Shown: positions 7,736 to 16,885, counted from the stretch's first letter. The stretch is 45,302 bases of DNA from Nonomuraea cavernae (GCF_014646355.1 NZ_BMNH01000045.1:1-45302); one strand, 5' to 3'. Notes: a model not told the origin generated them from the letters alone. Program-made: numbers and translations.

Positions 7736-8880
7736 CGGCCGGCCGCCGCGGCGCGGAGGAGCTGCCTGGCGATGATGACCTTCTGGACCTCGCTGGTGCC
7801 CTCGTAGATGCGGTAGAGGCGGGCGTCGCGGTAGAAGCGCTCGACCGGCACCCCGTGGATGTAGCCGCTGCCGCCGTGGATCTGCACCGCCCGGTCGGCG
7901 ACGCGGCCGACCATCTCGCTGCAGAAGAGCTTGGCGCTCGACGGCGCGATGCGGCGGTCGCTGCCGTCGTCGTAGGCCTCGGCGGCGGCCAGGACCAGGG
8001 CCCTGCCGGCCAGCAGGTCGGTCTGCGACTCCGCGAGCATGGCCTGGACCTGCTGGAACTCGCCGATGACGGTGCCGCCCTGTTTCGCGGTGGCGGCGTA
8101 CGAGACACTCTCCTCGACGAGCCGGCCGGCCATGCCGACGCAGCAGGCCGCGATGTGCAGGCGGCCCTTGGCCAGGGAACGCATCGCGGCGGCGAAGCCC
8201 TCGCTCTCGACCTCGCCGACGAGGCGGGAGGCGGGCACCCGGACGTCGTCGAAGAAGATCTCGGCGGTGGTCGAGCCGCGCTGGCCCATCTTCTTGTCGC
8301 GCGGCCCCACGGTCACGCCGGGCGCGTCGGTGTCGACCACGAAGACGGAGATGCCCTCGGCGCCGAGGCCGCCGGTGCGGGCGAAGACCATGAGGATGTC
8401 GGACCAGCCGGCGTTGGTGATGAAGCGCTTCTGGCCGTTGATGACGTAGTCGCCGCCGTCGGCGACGGCGCTCGTGCGCAGGCCGCCGGGGTCGGAGCCG
8501 GCCTCGGCCTCGGTCAGCGCGAAGGCCGCCACGCACTCGCCGGCGGCCATCCTGGGCAGGAACTCCCGCTTCTGCCGCTCGGTGCCGAAGTTGACCAGCA
8601 CCTGCCCGGCGATGCCGTTGTTGGTGCCGAACATCGAGCGGAAGGCCGGGGTCGTGTAGCCGAGCTCCATCGCCAGCCGGGCGTCCTGCAGGGCGGTGAA
8701 GCCCAGCCCGCCGTACTCCTCCGGCAGCGCGTAGCCGAACAGGCCCATCGCGGCCGCGTCGCGGCGGATCGCCTCGGGGATCTCGTCGGCCTCCTCGATG
8801 AGGTCCTCGGCGGGGACGACCACCTCACGCACGAAACTCCGGACTGTGTCGAGCACGGAGGCGAACTCTCCGCTGTCCAT
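7732..8880 (-). CDS. Acyl-CoA dehydrogenase (canonical FAD-dependent, homotetrameric type)
   Basis: The length of about 382 aa is normal. ALTEAEAGSDPGGL and FITNAGWSD are FAD/acyl-binding segments, and Glu360 in RIYEGTSEVQ is at the MCAD-type catalytic base position. The QIHGGSGY motif is present. It forms the 2,3-enoyl-CoA. It is the first gene of the operon ACAD-SDR-thiolase-LLM, with a purine-rich GGGAAGGGG upstream of the ATG. The promoter lies in the AT-rich divergent region containing operator copy 8917-8933. It is the only ACAD in the window with the classic YEGT catalytic Glu. Confidence 0.94.
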   Translation of the reverse strand: MDSGEFASVLDTVRSFVREVVVPAEDLIEEADEIPEAIRRDAAAMGLFGYALPEEYGGLGFTALQDARLAMELGYTTPAFRSMFGTNNGIAGQVLVNFGTERQKREFLPRMAAGECVAAFALTEAEAGSDPGGLRTSAVADGGDYVINGQKRFITNAGWSDILMVFARTGGLGAEGISVFVVDTDAPGVTVGPRDKKMGQRGSTTAEIFFDDVRVPASRLVGEVESEGFAAAMRSLAKGRLHIAACCVGMAGRLVEESVSYAATAKQGGTVIGEFQQVQAMLAESQTDLLAGRALVLAAAEAYDDGSDRRIAPSSAKLFCSEMVGRVADRAVQIHGGSGYIHGVPVERFYRDARLYRIYEGTSEVQKVIIARQLLRAAAAGR

Positions 8881-8916
8881 CCACGCCCCTTCCCTGAGGC
8901 CACCTAGTTAATAATA

Positions 8917-8933
8917 GTAATCATAGCATAGAT
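8917..8933 (-). promoter_or_regulatory. Cluster operator-like motif, copy 1 (divergent promoter)
   Basis: The minus strand reads ATCTATGCTATGATTAC, matching ATCTTTACTATGATTGA at 13 of 17 positions. It sits in an AT-rich island between the divergent ACAD (start 8880) and hydrolase (start 8971) genes, where -10-like TACTAT/TAATAA elements also occur. Control of both directions is inferred. Confidence 0.5.
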
Positions 8934-8970
8934 GAGGTTTTGAGCCTCGAATCCAGGGAGTGGGGCGGGC

Positions 8971-10071
8971 ATGAACGGCTACCTCGATCCCGAGCTCGCC
9001 GAGCTCGCCCGGTCGCTGGTCCCGACCGACATCGGCGACCCGGTGGCGGCGCGCGAGCGGCTGGCTCGGGCCCGCGCCGCCCGCCCCGGGTTCGTGACGC
9101 CCCCTGGCCTGGTCCGGGGCGACCTGACCGTGCCCGCCGACGGCGCGCGCCCGGCGGTCCGCTGCCTGACCTTCCGGCCCGACGCGGGGGCCGATACGCG
9201 TCCCGACGCCCGGCCAGACGCGCGGGCCGACGCCCGGCCAGAGGCACGCGCCGACGCCCGGCCAGGCGGGCGGGCCGATACGCGGGCCGACGTACGGTCG
9301 GGCGCGCGCGCCGACACACCGGAAGACGGGCGGGCCCGCGCACCGGAGGGCCTGCGCGCGGCGATCGTCCATCTGCACGGCGGGGGGTTCGTCATGGGCG
9401 ACGCCGACGGCGATCCCGTGCTGCCGGCGCGGCTGGCCGAGGCCACCGGCGCTCTCGTGCTGTCGGTCGACTACCGGCTCGCCCCCGAACACCCCTACCC
9501 GGCGGCCGTGGACGACGGGTGGGCCGTGCTGTGCCACGTGACCGAGCACGCCGCCGGCCTCGGCGTCGACCCGGCGCGGGTCGCCGTGGCGGGAGCGAGC
9601 GCCGGCGCCTGCCTCGCCGCCGCCCTCGCCCTGAGGGCACGCGACGAGGGTGGCCCGCGGATCGCCGCCCAGCTGCTCGACATCCCCGTGCTGGACGACC
9701 GGGCGATCACGCCGTCGTCGCGGCTGACGGACAGCCCGATGTGGAACCGCGCGAACCTGCTCGACAGCTGGCGTCACTACCTTCGCGACCTCCCACCGGA
9801 CCAGGCGATCTCACCGTACGCCGCGCCCGCCCGGGCCGCCGATCTGTCCGGGCTGCCACCAGCGTACGTCTCGGTGTGCTCGCTGGATCCGCTGCGCGAC
9901 GAGGGCATCGCCTACGCGCAACGGCTCACCGACGCGGGGGTTCCCACCGAGCTGCGGCTCTACCCGGGCACCTTCCACGGCGCGGTCAGCACCTTCCCGG
10001 ACACCTCCGTCACCCGGCGCGCCCGCGCGGACCTCCTCGCGGCGGCCCGCCGCCTGCTGTCCGTGACGTGA
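8971..10071 (+). CDS. Alpha/beta hydrolase, HSL/acetyl-hydrolase family
   Basis: This protein of about 366 aa has the hormone-sensitive-lipase family signature: oxyanion motif HGGG (136-139), nucleophile Ser210 in GASAG, Asp306 in SLDPLRDEG and His336 in GTFHGAV. It hydrolyses esters or lactones of small acyl substrates. Residues 71-120 are a degenerate repeat rich in Asp-Ala-Arg-Pro, inserted before the first core strand and not part of the fold. GGGAG lies upstream of the ATG. It is co-directional with the monooxygenase-like gene 44 nt downstream. It could hydrolyse a lactone or ester formed by an oxygenase (inference). Confidence 0.9.
   Translation: MNGYLDPELAELARSLVPTDIGDPVAARERLARARAARPGFVTPPGLVRGDLTVPADGARPAVRCLTFRPDAGADTRPDARPDARADARPEARADARPGGRADTRADVRSGARADTPEDGRARAPEGLRAAIVHLHGGGFVMGDADGDPVLPARLAEATGALVLSVDYRLAPEHPYPAAVDDGWAVLCHVTEHAAGLGVDPARVAVAGASAGACLAAALALRARDEGGPRIAAQLLDIPVLDDRAITPSSRLTDSPMWNRANLLDSWRHYLRDLPPDQAISPYAAPARAADLSGLPPAYVSVCSLDPLRDEGIAYAQRLTDAGVPTELRLYPGTFHGAVSTFPDTSVTRRARADLLAAARRLLSVT
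9181..9330 (+). repeat. In-frame degenerate tandem repeat inside hydrolase gene
   Basis: Units based on GCCGACGCCCGGCCA and variants repeat in frame, giving residues 71-120 of ADARPxAR type. The tract is pure low complexity, unlike the flanking conserved fold, and looks like a lineage-specific minisatellite expansion. Confidence 0.75.
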
Positions 10072-10114
10072 CCGCTCGCCCAGCCACCAGCCCGTACGAA
10101 CAGAAGGAGCGACG

Positions 10115-11371
10115 ATGACCACATCCCGGCCGCCCACCAGCGCCGCCGCCGCCGAACCGGACGAACCTGGCGGGCCGTACGGCGATCCGCTGGACGCGGT
10201 GCGGGGGATCGTGCCGCTCGTGGTCGAGCGGGCCGGGCAGGCGGAGCGTGACGTCCGCGTCGACGACGAGGTCATGGAGCGGCTCGTCGCGGCGGGCACG
10301 ATGATGCTGATGGCGCCGCGCGACTACGGCGGCGCCGAGGCCGAGCCGTCGGTCCTCATCGACGTCGTCCAGGAGCTGTCCCGGGCCGACGGCTCGACGG
10401 GCTGGGCGGTGATGGCGAGCATGAGCGGCACCGGCACGATGCTGACCCTGCTGCCCGAGGAGGGCGCCCGCGCGATCGCCGGGAGCCCGAACCCGATGTG
10501 CGCCGGCCAGGCTCCCCCGGCGGGCACCGCGCGGCGCGTGCCGGGCGGGTTCGAGGTGCGGGGCCGGTTCTCGTTCGCGAGCGGGTCGGCGCACGCCGGC
10601 TGGTTCCTCGGCGGCTACCGCGTCCTCGACGAGTCGGGCGAGCCGGTGCTGGACGCCGATGGTCGGCCGTCGACCGCGATCGGCGTCGTCCCGCGCGCCG
10701 GGGTGGAGCTGCTCGGCGGCTGGGACGTCATGGGGCTGGTCGCCACCGGCAGCTACGACTACGAGGTCGTGCCGCAGGTCGTCGAGGAGCACTTCCTGCG
10801 GGTCGACGGCATGGACGCGCTGCGCGGCGGCCCCCTCTACACGATGGGCCTGAAGTCGCTGCCGGGAGTGGGCCACGCCGCCTTCGCGCTCGGGGTGGCC
10901 CAGCGGGCCCTGGAGGAGTTCGCCGTGCTGGCGGCCGTGAAGAAGCGGCCTCCGTCGGGCCCGCTGAACGGGAACGTCGCCGTGCAGCGGGACGTCGCGC
11001 AGTGGACCGCGCGCCACCGCGCGGCCCGCGCGTTCACGCACGACGCGTTCACCCGGCTCTACCAGGTCGCGCGCGACGGCGGCGAGCGGACCCCTGAGCT
11101 GCAGGCGGACTGCCGGGTGGCCGCCACGCACGCCGTCTACACGGCCGCCGAGATCACCCGCGAGGTCTACCTGGCCTCCGGCAGCGAGGGGCTGCGCGAC
11201 GGCCACGCCATCCAGCGCTGTTTCCGCGACGCCCACGCCGCCAGCCAGCATCTGTTCACCGCCGAGCACACCTACGTCGACGCCGGCCGGATCTACCTCG
11301 GCACCCCGGGGCTGACGCCGCGGCACACCGAGGTCATGACCTACACGTTCGCGCCCCCGCTGCCGGCCTGA
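10115..11371 (+). CDS. ACAD-fold flavin monooxygenase (HsaA/HpaB-like group D)
   Basis: This protein of about 418 aa belongs to the acyl-CoA dehydrogenase-fold family that includes flavin-dependent hydroxylases. Typical features are SRADGSTGWAVM near residue 90, GRFSFASGSAHAGW near 150 and the C-terminal GSEGLRDGHAIQRCFRDAHAASQH. The acyl-CoA catalytic Glu context is absent, which favours oxygenation with reduced flavin supplied by a reductase not seen here. AGGAG precedes the ATG. It follows the hydrolase in the same unit and is convergent with the Liv operon 20 nt downstream. The substrate is unknown. Confidence 0.82.
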   Translation: MTTSRPPTSAAAAEPDEPGGPYGDPLDAVRGIVPLVVERAGQAERDVRVDDEVMERLVAAGTMMLMAPRDYGGAEAEPSVLIDVVQELSRADGSTGWAVMASMSGTGTMLTLLPEEGARAIAGSPNPMCAGQAPPAGTARRVPGGFEVRGRFSFASGSAHAGWFLGGYRVLDESGEPVLDADGRPSTAIGVVPRAGVELLGGWDVMGLVATGSYDYEVVPQVVEEHFLRVDGMDALRGGPLYTMGLKSLPGVGHAAFALGVAQRALEEFAVLAAVKKRPPSGPLNGNVAVQRDVAQWTARHRAARAFTHDAFTRLYQVARDGGERTPELQADCRVAATHAVYTAAEITREVYLASGSEGLRDGHAIQRCFRDAHAASQHLFTAEHTYVDAGRIYLGTPGLTPRHTEVMTYTFAPPLPA

Positions 11372-11390
11372 CCGCGGCCCGCGGCGGGGG

Positions 11391-12110
11391 TCACCGGCCC
11401 ATGCAGGCGTCCTTGATCCGTTCCAGGTCGTCGATCTCGCCGACCGGCGAGCTGACCACGACCTTGCCGATGTCGATCACCGTCACGTGGTCGGCGACGT
11501 CCACGGCCGCCTCGACGGCCTGCTCGACGAGCAGGATGGCCAGGCCGGAGTCCTTGAGCGCAGAGACGCGCGCCATGACCTCGGCCACGACCGACGGCGC
11601 GAGGCCGCCCGACGGCTCGTCCAGCATGAGCAGGCGCGGCTTGGCCATCAGGGCCTGGCCGATGGCCACCATCTGCTGCTGGCCGCCGGACAGCGATCCG
11701 GCCGGGTCGTCGCGCTTGTCGTGCAGGATCGGGAAGAGCTCGTAGATCCTGTCGAGCTCGTTCTCCAGCGCCCTGCGGCGGAGTTTCAGGCTGTAGCCGC
11801 CCAGCAGCAGGTTCTCGCGGACGGTCTGCGTGCGGAAGACGCGCTTGCCCTCCTGGACGTAGCTCACGCCGAGGGCGACCCGGCCGTGGGCGGCGACGCT
11901 CTCCAGCGACCGGCCGTCGTAGGTCATCGTGCCGCCGTGCACCGGGTTGAGCCCGGCGACGGCCCGCAGCGAGGTGGTCTTGCCGGAGCCGTTGCGGCCC
12001 AGCAGGACGGTGATGCGACCGGGCCAGACCTGGAACGAGACGTCCCAGACGGCGCGCAGGTCTCCGTAGCCGGTCGCCAGGTGCTCGACCGTGAGCAGGG
12101 GGTCGGTCAT
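11391..12110 (-). CDS. livF: Liv-type ABC transporter ATPase (LivF-like)
   Basis: This protein of about 239 aa has Walker A GRNGSGKT (38-45), signature LSGGQ (140-144) and Walker B LLMLDEP (160-166). The GYG...VWDVSF start and a SYVQEGKRVF Q-loop are typical of LivF. It powers import by the HAAT family together with the fused LivM-LivG protein. Its ATG overlaps the upstream stop (ATGA at 12107-12110). It is the last gene of the SBP-LivH-LivMG-LivF operon. The substrate may be an amino acid, amide or carboxylate; in catabolic clusters these systems often import aromatic or alicyclic acids. Confidence 0.94.
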   Translation of the reverse strand: MTDPLLTVEHLATGYGDLRAVWDVSFQVWPGRITVLLGRNGSGKTTSLRAVAGLNPVHGGTMTYDGRSLESVAAHGRVALGVSYVQEGKRVFRTQTVRENLLLGGYSLKLRRRALENELDRIYELFPILHDKRDDPAGSLSGGQQQMVAIGQALMAKPRLLMLDEPSGGLAPSVVAEVMARVSALKDSGLAILLVEQAVEAAVDVADHVTVIDIGKVVVSSPVGEIDDLERIKDACMGR

Positions 12111-13954
12111 GGGGTCTCCTGTCGGGCCGCGGGCTCGGTGACCGAGTCGTCAGGTCGCACGTCGGCGTCACTGGCGCCCAGGTACTCGTCGCGGACGCGG
12201 GGATCGTTCGCGATGTCGGACGGCGTGCCGGAGGCCAGCACCGAGCCGCGTGCCAGGACCACGATCTCGTCGGCCAGTGACAGCACCAGGCCGAAGTTGT
12301 GCTCGACCAGGATGATGGTGCAGCCGGCGTCGCGGATCCGGCGGATCACCCCGGCCAGGGTCTCGACCTCGCCCTCGTCCAGGCCGGATGCCGCCTCGTC
12401 GAGGAGCAGCACCTTGGGCTCGGCCACCAGCGCGCGGGCGACCTCCAGCATCCGCCGCATGCCGAGCGGCAGCGTGGCCGCCTCGGTGTCGGCCACGTCC
12501 TCCAGGCCGACCAGCCTGAGCATCTCGTCGGCCCGCTGCCGGTCGCGCCGCTGGATGGCCCGGAACCGGGGGGTGCGCAGGATCGCGCCCGCGAACGACG
12601 TGCCCTCGACCGTGTAGCGGCCGGAGGCCACGACGTCGCGGACGGTGATGCCCGGCGGGATCAGCGGGGTCTGGAACGTCCTGGCCACGCCCAGCCGGGC
12701 GATGCGGTGGGTCGCCGCCGTCCGGATCGGGGTGCCGTCCAGGGTGATCTCGCCCGCGTCGCGGCGGTAGTAGCCGCAGACGAGGTTGAGCAGGGTCGTC
12801 TTGCCGGATCCGTTGGGGCCGATCAGCGCCGTGACGCGTCCGGGTTCGGCGCGCAGCGACACGTCGGTGAGCACCTGGTTGCCGCCGAAGGCCTTGGACA
12901 CGCCGGTGGCGTCGAGCAGGCCGCCTTCGATGCGGTGGATGGCCTCACCGTCGCCCGCCTTCGACGGCCCGCGACCGGCGAGGCCGGCGGCCCGGTCGAG
13001 GCGGGCGACGAAGGTGCGGGCCACTCCGGCGACTCCGCCGCTCATCAGGACGCCACCGATGAGCAGGAACAGCCCGAAGAAGACCAGCGAGTACTCCTGG
13101 AAGCTGTCGGACTGGGAGCTGGCGTACTCCACGACCGCGGCGCCGAGCACGGCGCCGTAGACGCTGACCGATCCGCCCAGGATGGAGGCGGCCAGCGCGC
13201 CCGTCGCGACGTGGAAGCCGAACGCCTCCAGGGACACGAACAGGTCGAGGTTCGCGAAGAGCGCGCCGGCCAGACCGGCGGGGATGGCGCCGGTCGCGTA
13301 GCCGCTGAGCTTGACCCGGAAGACGGACATGCCCACCGAGGAGGCCAGCACCGGGCTCTGCTTGAGCACCTGGAACGCGATGCCGTGACGGGACGCGATG
13401 ATGTTGCGGAACGCCGCGAACCACAGGATCGTCACGGTCACGACGGTGAGGTAGAAGTGGGTCGGCGTGAGCTCGAACCCGAGCAGGGTGGCGCCGGGGA
13501 TCCCCGACAGGCCCAGCTGACCGCCGGTGTGCTCTTCGAAGATCGACACGATGTCGGGCACCAGCAGGACGAGGAAGAACGACGTCATGGCCAGTGACCA
13601 GGAGCCCAGGCGCAGGCCCGGGATGCCGGTGACGATCCCGACGACCAGGGCCGCGAGGCCGGCGGCGAGCAGCTGGACCAGGATGTCCGTCACGCCCGCC
13701 ACCGCGATGATGCCCGCGGTGTAGGCGCCGGCCGCGTACATGGCCACCTGGCCGATCGCGAGCTGGCCGGCGTAGCCGAGGGAGAGGTTGAGCCCGCTGA
13801 CGATGAGCGCGAGGATGAGCGTCAGCTCCACCTGCCTGGTCACCGAATATCCGGGCTGCAGGGCGGGGAGCACCAGGAGGAACACTCCCAGCGTCGCGGG
13901 ATAGACCCACGACGGCACCGCCCTGAGCGTCTTCCACCAGTTCACCGTCGTCAA
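12107..13954 (-). CDS. Fused Liv-type permease-ATPase (LivM-LivG)
   Basis: This protein of about 615 aa joins a LivM-type permease (residues 1-320, about ten hydrophobic segments, with the NLSLGYAGQLAIGQ signature) to a LivG-type ATPase (345-590). The ATPase has Walker A GPNGSGKT (379-386), the degenerate signature LPLGMRR and Walker B KVLLLDEAASGLD. A short polar linker near 320-345 joins them. The frame opens with TTG at 13954, overlapping the LivH stop (TTGA). A GTG three codons later is the alternative. Fusion fixes subunit stoichiometry and is known in actinobacteria. Confidence 0.92.
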   Translation of the reverse strand: MTTVNWWKTLRAVPSWVYPATLGVFLLVLPALQPGYSVTRQVELTLILALIVSGLNLSLGYAGQLAIGQVAMYAAGAYTAGIIAVAGVTDILVQLLAAGLAALVVGIVTGIPGLRLGSWSLAMTSFFLVLLVPDIVSIFEEHTGGQLGLSGIPGATLLGFELTPTHFYLTVVTVTILWFAAFRNIIASRHGIAFQVLKQSPVLASSVGMSVFRVKLSGYATGAIPAGLAGALFANLDLFVSLEAFGFHVATGALAASILGGSVSVYGAVLGAAVVEYASSQSDSFQEYSLVFFGLFLLIGGVLMSGGVAGVARTFVARLDRAAGLAGRGPSKAGDGEAIHRIEGGLLDATGVSKAFGGNQVLTDVSLRAEPGRVTALIGPNGSGKTTLLNLVCGYYRRDAGEITLDGTPIRTAATHRIARLGVARTFQTPLIPPGITVRDVVASGRYTVEGTSFAGAILRTPRFRAIQRRDRQRADEMLRLVGLEDVADTEAATLPLGMRRMLEVARALVAEPKVLLLDEAASGLDEGEVETLAGVIRRIRDAGCTIILVEHNFGLVLSLADEIVVLARGSVLASGTPSDIANDPRVRDEYLGASDADVRPDDSVTEPAARQETP

Positions 13955-14808
13955 ACCGTCCGTTCCTGTGTCTGGCCGAACAAGCCCGTCGGGCGGAGCA
14001 TCAGCACGAGGATGAGGATCAGGAAGACACTCAGGTTGCTGAACTCCGAGCCGAGATAGCGGGCGGCGTGCTCCTCGACCAGGCCGACCACGAAGCCGCC
14101 GACCAGACCGCCGTAGAAGCTGCCGAACCCGCCGATGGCGAGGGCGACGAAGCCCTTGAGGGCGAGCGCCGACCCGAGCGTGGCCACGGCGAAGGTCTTG
14201 GGCCCGATGAAGAAGCCCATCAGCCCGGCGAGCAGGCCGGTGATGGCGAACGCGGCGAACGCGAGCTTGCGCACGTTGATCCCGCGCAGCACCGCCGCCT
14301 CGTCGTCCTGTGACATGGCGACGATCGCCAGGCCGCTCATCATCCGGCGGTTGTACAGGTGGATGACGGCGACGAGCACGACGGACAGCACGATCAGGCC
14401 GAGCTCGAAGGAGTAGAGACGGCCGCCGAAGAGGGTCATCGCCTCCTTGGCGCCGAAGAACGGGACGTCCAGCGGCTGCGACCCCCAGATGAGCTGGGCC
14501 AGGCCGGTGAGCACGGTGCCGAAGCCGAGCGTCGTGATCAGCTGGGTCTGGTGGTCGGCGACCGGGCGGACGGCGACCCTCTCCAGGATCGCCGCCACGA
14601 GCATGACCACGACCATCGCCAGCGCGACGACGACGATCGCGGGCAGTCCGAGGGTCACATGGCCGGTGTACGCGACGAAGGCGCCGATCATCATCAGCTG
14701 GGCCTGCGCGAAGTTGAACGAGCGCGACGCCACGAAGACGATGTTGTAGCCGATCGCCACCAGCGCGTACACCGCGCCAAGCGACAGTCCTGCGTAGATG
14801 AGCGTCAT
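13951..14808 (-). CDS. livH: Liv-type ABC transporter permease (LivH-like)
   Basis: This integral membrane protein of about 285 aa has eight to nine hydrophobic segments. It begins MTLIYAGLSLGAVYALVAIGYNIVF, which is the LivH consensus start, and carries LALKGFVALAIGGFGSFYGGLVGG, the EAA-like cytoplasmic loop region. It pairs with the LivM half of the fused protein. It starts 4 nt after the substrate-binding protein stop and overlaps the next gene, so it is translationally coupled. Confidence 0.94.
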   Translation of the reverse strand: MTLIYAGLSLGAVYALVAIGYNIVFVASRSFNFAQAQLMMIGAFVAYTGHVTLGLPAIVVVALAMVVVMLVAAILERVAVRPVADHQTQLITTLGFGTVLTGLAQLIWGSQPLDVPFFGAKEAMTLFGGRLYSFELGLIVLSVVLVAVIHLYNRRMMSGLAIVAMSQDDEAAVLRGINVRKLAFAAFAITGLLAGLMGFFIGPKTFAVATLGSALALKGFVALAIGGFGSFYGGLVGGFVVGLVEEHAARYLGSEFSNLSVFLILILVLMLRPTGLFGQTQERTV

Positions 14809-14812
14809 TTCG

Positions 14813-16018
14813 CTAATTTCCCGGCGAGCCCAGCTGGCCGTTCACGATGGGACCCGGCGCGGCGAAGGAGTGCGTGTCGATCGGGAGCTTCGGCTCGTGC
14901 GAGTCGGCCGAGTACGGGTAGGTCGCGTAGATCGCGGTGCCGGCGCCCTCGGTGACCTTCGAGTCCTCCAGCGCCTTGGCCATGGCCGCCGGGTCGGTGC
15001 TGCCGGCGCTCTTGGCCGCGGCCGCGATGAGCAGGATCGCGTCGTAGCTGAGGCAGTTGTTCATCGACCCGTTGATCTTGCCGATCGACGTCATCGCCTT
15101 GACGGCCTTGTTGGTGGCCTCAGCCGCCGGGTCGTACACCGTGCTCTTGGTGACCTCGAGCGTGAGGTTCTTCAGGTCCGGCGAGCCGAGCAGGCCCACG
15201 GGCGGCTCCTGCGTGATCAGCGGCGTGGAGGACACCGAGGTGTCGCCCAGCAGCGGGACGTCCCAGCCGAGCTTGGTGATGCCCTTGAGGACGTAGCCGG
15301 CCGGGGCTCCGTAGGCGTTGAAGACGACCACGTCGGGGGCGGCGTCGCGCAGGGTGGAGATCTGGGCGGTCATGTCGAGCGCGGCCGAGTCGTACTCGAC
15401 GGCGACGACGTCGTAGCCGGCCTTCTTGAAGGTGGTCTCGGACAGCTCGCCGAACGTCTTGGCGTAGGCGGAGTTGCCGTGCAGGATGCCGATCTTCTTG
15501 TAGCCCTTGGCCTCGAACTCCGGCAGGTAGCCGTCGACCACCACCTGGGGCGAGGCGGCCAGGTTGAACGCCAGCGGGTGCTGCTTGGGGTCCGCGGTCG
15601 CCGGGATGTTGGCGGCGTTCATGAAGAGGATCTTGTTCTGGTTGAGGATCGGCGCGACGGCGGCGCTGACGTTGGAGCCGGCGCCGACGATGTAGGCGTC
15701 GGGCTTCTTCTTCGCGATCTGCGCCCGCAGCGCGCTCAGCGCCTTCGTCGGGTTGGCGTTGTCGGGCGATTCGAGGAGCTGCACCTGGCGTCCGTTGACG
15801 CCGCCGGCCGCGTTGACCGTCGCGACTCCCGCCTTCGCCGAGACCAGGGCGGTCAGCAGCTGGTCGGTGACCGGCCCGGCGTCGGCGCCCGCGCTCATCA
15901 TGATGACGAAGGGTTCGTTCGCCTCCGTCGCTCCCCCGTCGTCCGACGTGCCGCATGCGGAGAGCACCAGCGTCGCGGCGGCGAGCAGCGCCGCCCACCG
16001 AGCCTGTCGAGCCTTCAT
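14813..16018 (-). CDS. Liv-type ABC transporter substrate-binding lipoprotein
   Basis: This protein of about 401 aa has a lipoprotein signal (MKARQARW, hydrophobic stretch, LSAC with Cys22), so it is membrane anchored outside the cell. The mature part matches periplasmic-binding-protein type 1 (LivJ/K-like): GAGSNVSAAVAPILNQNKI and IGILHGNSAYAKTFGEL. It binds the imported solute and delivers it to LivH/LivM. It is the first gene of the Liv operon. AGGATC precedes the ATG, and operator copy 16031-16047 lies 13-29 nt upstream of the start. Confidence 0.94.
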   Translation of the reverse strand: MKARQARWAALLAAATLVLSACGTSDDGGATEANEPFVIMMSAGADAGPVTDQLLTALVSAKAGVATVNAAGGVNGRQVQLLESPDNANPTKALSALRAQIAKKKPDAYIVGAGSNVSAAVAPILNQNKILFMNAANIPATADPKQHPLAFNLAASPQVVVDGYLPEFEAKGYKKIGILHGNSAYAKTFGELSETTFKKAGYDVVAVEYDSAALDMTAQISTLRDAAPDVVVFNAYGAPAGYVLKGITKLGWDVPLLGDTSVSSTPLITQEPPVGLLGSPDLKNLTLEVTKSTVYDPAAEATNKAVKAMTSIGKINGSMNNCLSYDAILLIAAAAKSAGSTDPAAMAKALEDSKVTEGAGTAIYATYPYSADSHEPKLPIDTHSFAAPGPIVNGQLGSPGN

Positions 16019-16030
16019 CGGATCCTGCCC

Positions 16031-16047
16031 ATCTTTACTATGATTGA
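16031..16047 (+). promoter_or_regulatory. Cluster operator-like motif, copy 2 (Liv operon promoter)
   Basis: The sequence is ATCTTTACTATGATTGA. It differs at only one base (the ninth) from the copy at 19463-19479, 3.4 kb away. In the leftward direction of the Liv operon it lies between a TAGGAT -10-like element and the start codon, so binding here could block transcription of the transporter. Confidence 0.65.
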
Positions 16048-16049
16048 AT

Positions 16050-16064
16050 CCTATAAACCATAGG
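16050..16064. promoter_or_regulatory. Short inverted repeat next to operator copy 2
   Basis: CCTAT (16050-16054) and ATAGG (16060-16064) form perfect 5-bp arms around AAACC, just upstream of the Liv operon motif. It could be a second half of a composite operator or part of the promoter. Confidence 0.35.
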
Positions 16065-16126
16065 CTGGCATGTGTGAGGCCCCGGTGGCAATGCGTCGGC
16101 CGATAATTTCGCGGTCGATCACCAGG

Positions 16127-16885
16127 TCAACCGGGAGTCAGGCGCGTGGTCTGCTCGGCGACGGCGACCAGCGAGGTCCCTTCCGACCACATGACGACTC
16201 TGCCGACGGCGGTGCGCCCGGCACAGGCCACCAGGCTCACCTCCAGCAGGATCCACTCCGCCACCGGCCCGCCCAGCACCCGCAGCGAGGCGCTGACCGT
16301 GGCGACCCGGGTCAGTGCGGGAAAGGCCCGGCGCAGCAGGTAGGGCACGTGGTCGCTGACCACCGCCAGCCGCACCTCGCCGGCCAGGTCGCAGCGCACG
16401 CGGGCCCACAGCAGCGCCGTCCCGGCGACGCCCGTTCCGGCCTCCTCGCGGGCGAGGCGCACGTCGAGCAGGCCCGCCGTCGAGGTGCCGGGCCCCGACA
16501 GGTACGAGCGCTCGGGGCAGTCCTCCGGCGGCGGGACGCGGGGCGGCCCTCCGGCGTGCGCCACGGGCCCCGCCGCCGGTCCGGCCACCGCCGTACCAGT
16601 GAGGACCGTCCGCCCGCCCTCCACGGCGTCGAGCCGGTGGTGCCCCAGCGAACGGCCCGCCGCGAGCAGCTCGCAGGACACCTCCAGCCGGCTGCCCTCG
16701 GCGACCGGACGCAGAAAGCTCACGGACAGGTCGCTCAGCCGGCCGCCCGCCGACCGCTGGGCGACGTCGGTGAGCAGGCCGAGTCCCCAGCCGCCGAAGA
16801 GTACGCCGTGGGCGCAGATCTCGGCGCCCACCATCACGGCGGCGCCGGGATCGAGGCCGCCAAGAGGCCAGCCGGGGCTGCTCAC
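16127..16885 (-). CDS. Hotdog-fold acyl-CoA thioesterase-like protein (PaaI/TesB-like)
   Basis: This protein of about 252 aa contains two hotdog-like halves. The first has GVLFGGWGLGLLTDVAQRSAGGRLSDLSVSFLRPV, typical of acyl-CoA thioesterases. The second includes WARVRCDLAGEVRLAVVSDHVPYLL. It probably hydrolyses an acyl-CoA, recycling CoA or releasing a dead-end thioester. The GTG at 16885 overlaps the stop of the ligase (GTGA), so it is coupled as third gene of the operon ECH-ligase-thioesterase. A TesB-like double hotdog is more likely than a single PaaI domain given its length. Confidence 0.75.
   Translation of the reverse strand: MSSPGWPLGGLDPGAAVMVGAEICAHGVLFGGWGLGLLTDVAQRSAGGRLSDLSVSFLRPVAEGSRLEVSCELLAAGRSLGHHRLDAVEGGRTVLTGTAVAGPAAGPVAHAGGPPRVPPPEDCPERSYLSGPGTSTAGLLDVRLAREEAGTGVAGTALLWARVRCDLAGEVRLAVVSDHVPYLLRRAFPALTRVATVSASLRVLGGPVAEWILLEVSLVACAGRTAVGRVVMWSEGTSLVAVAEQTTRLTPG

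Noticed and set aside
4904..7807. A 967-codon plus-strand open frame
   Set aside because: It lies antisense to the LLM, thiolase and SDR genes; it is a high-GC shadow with no domain similarity.
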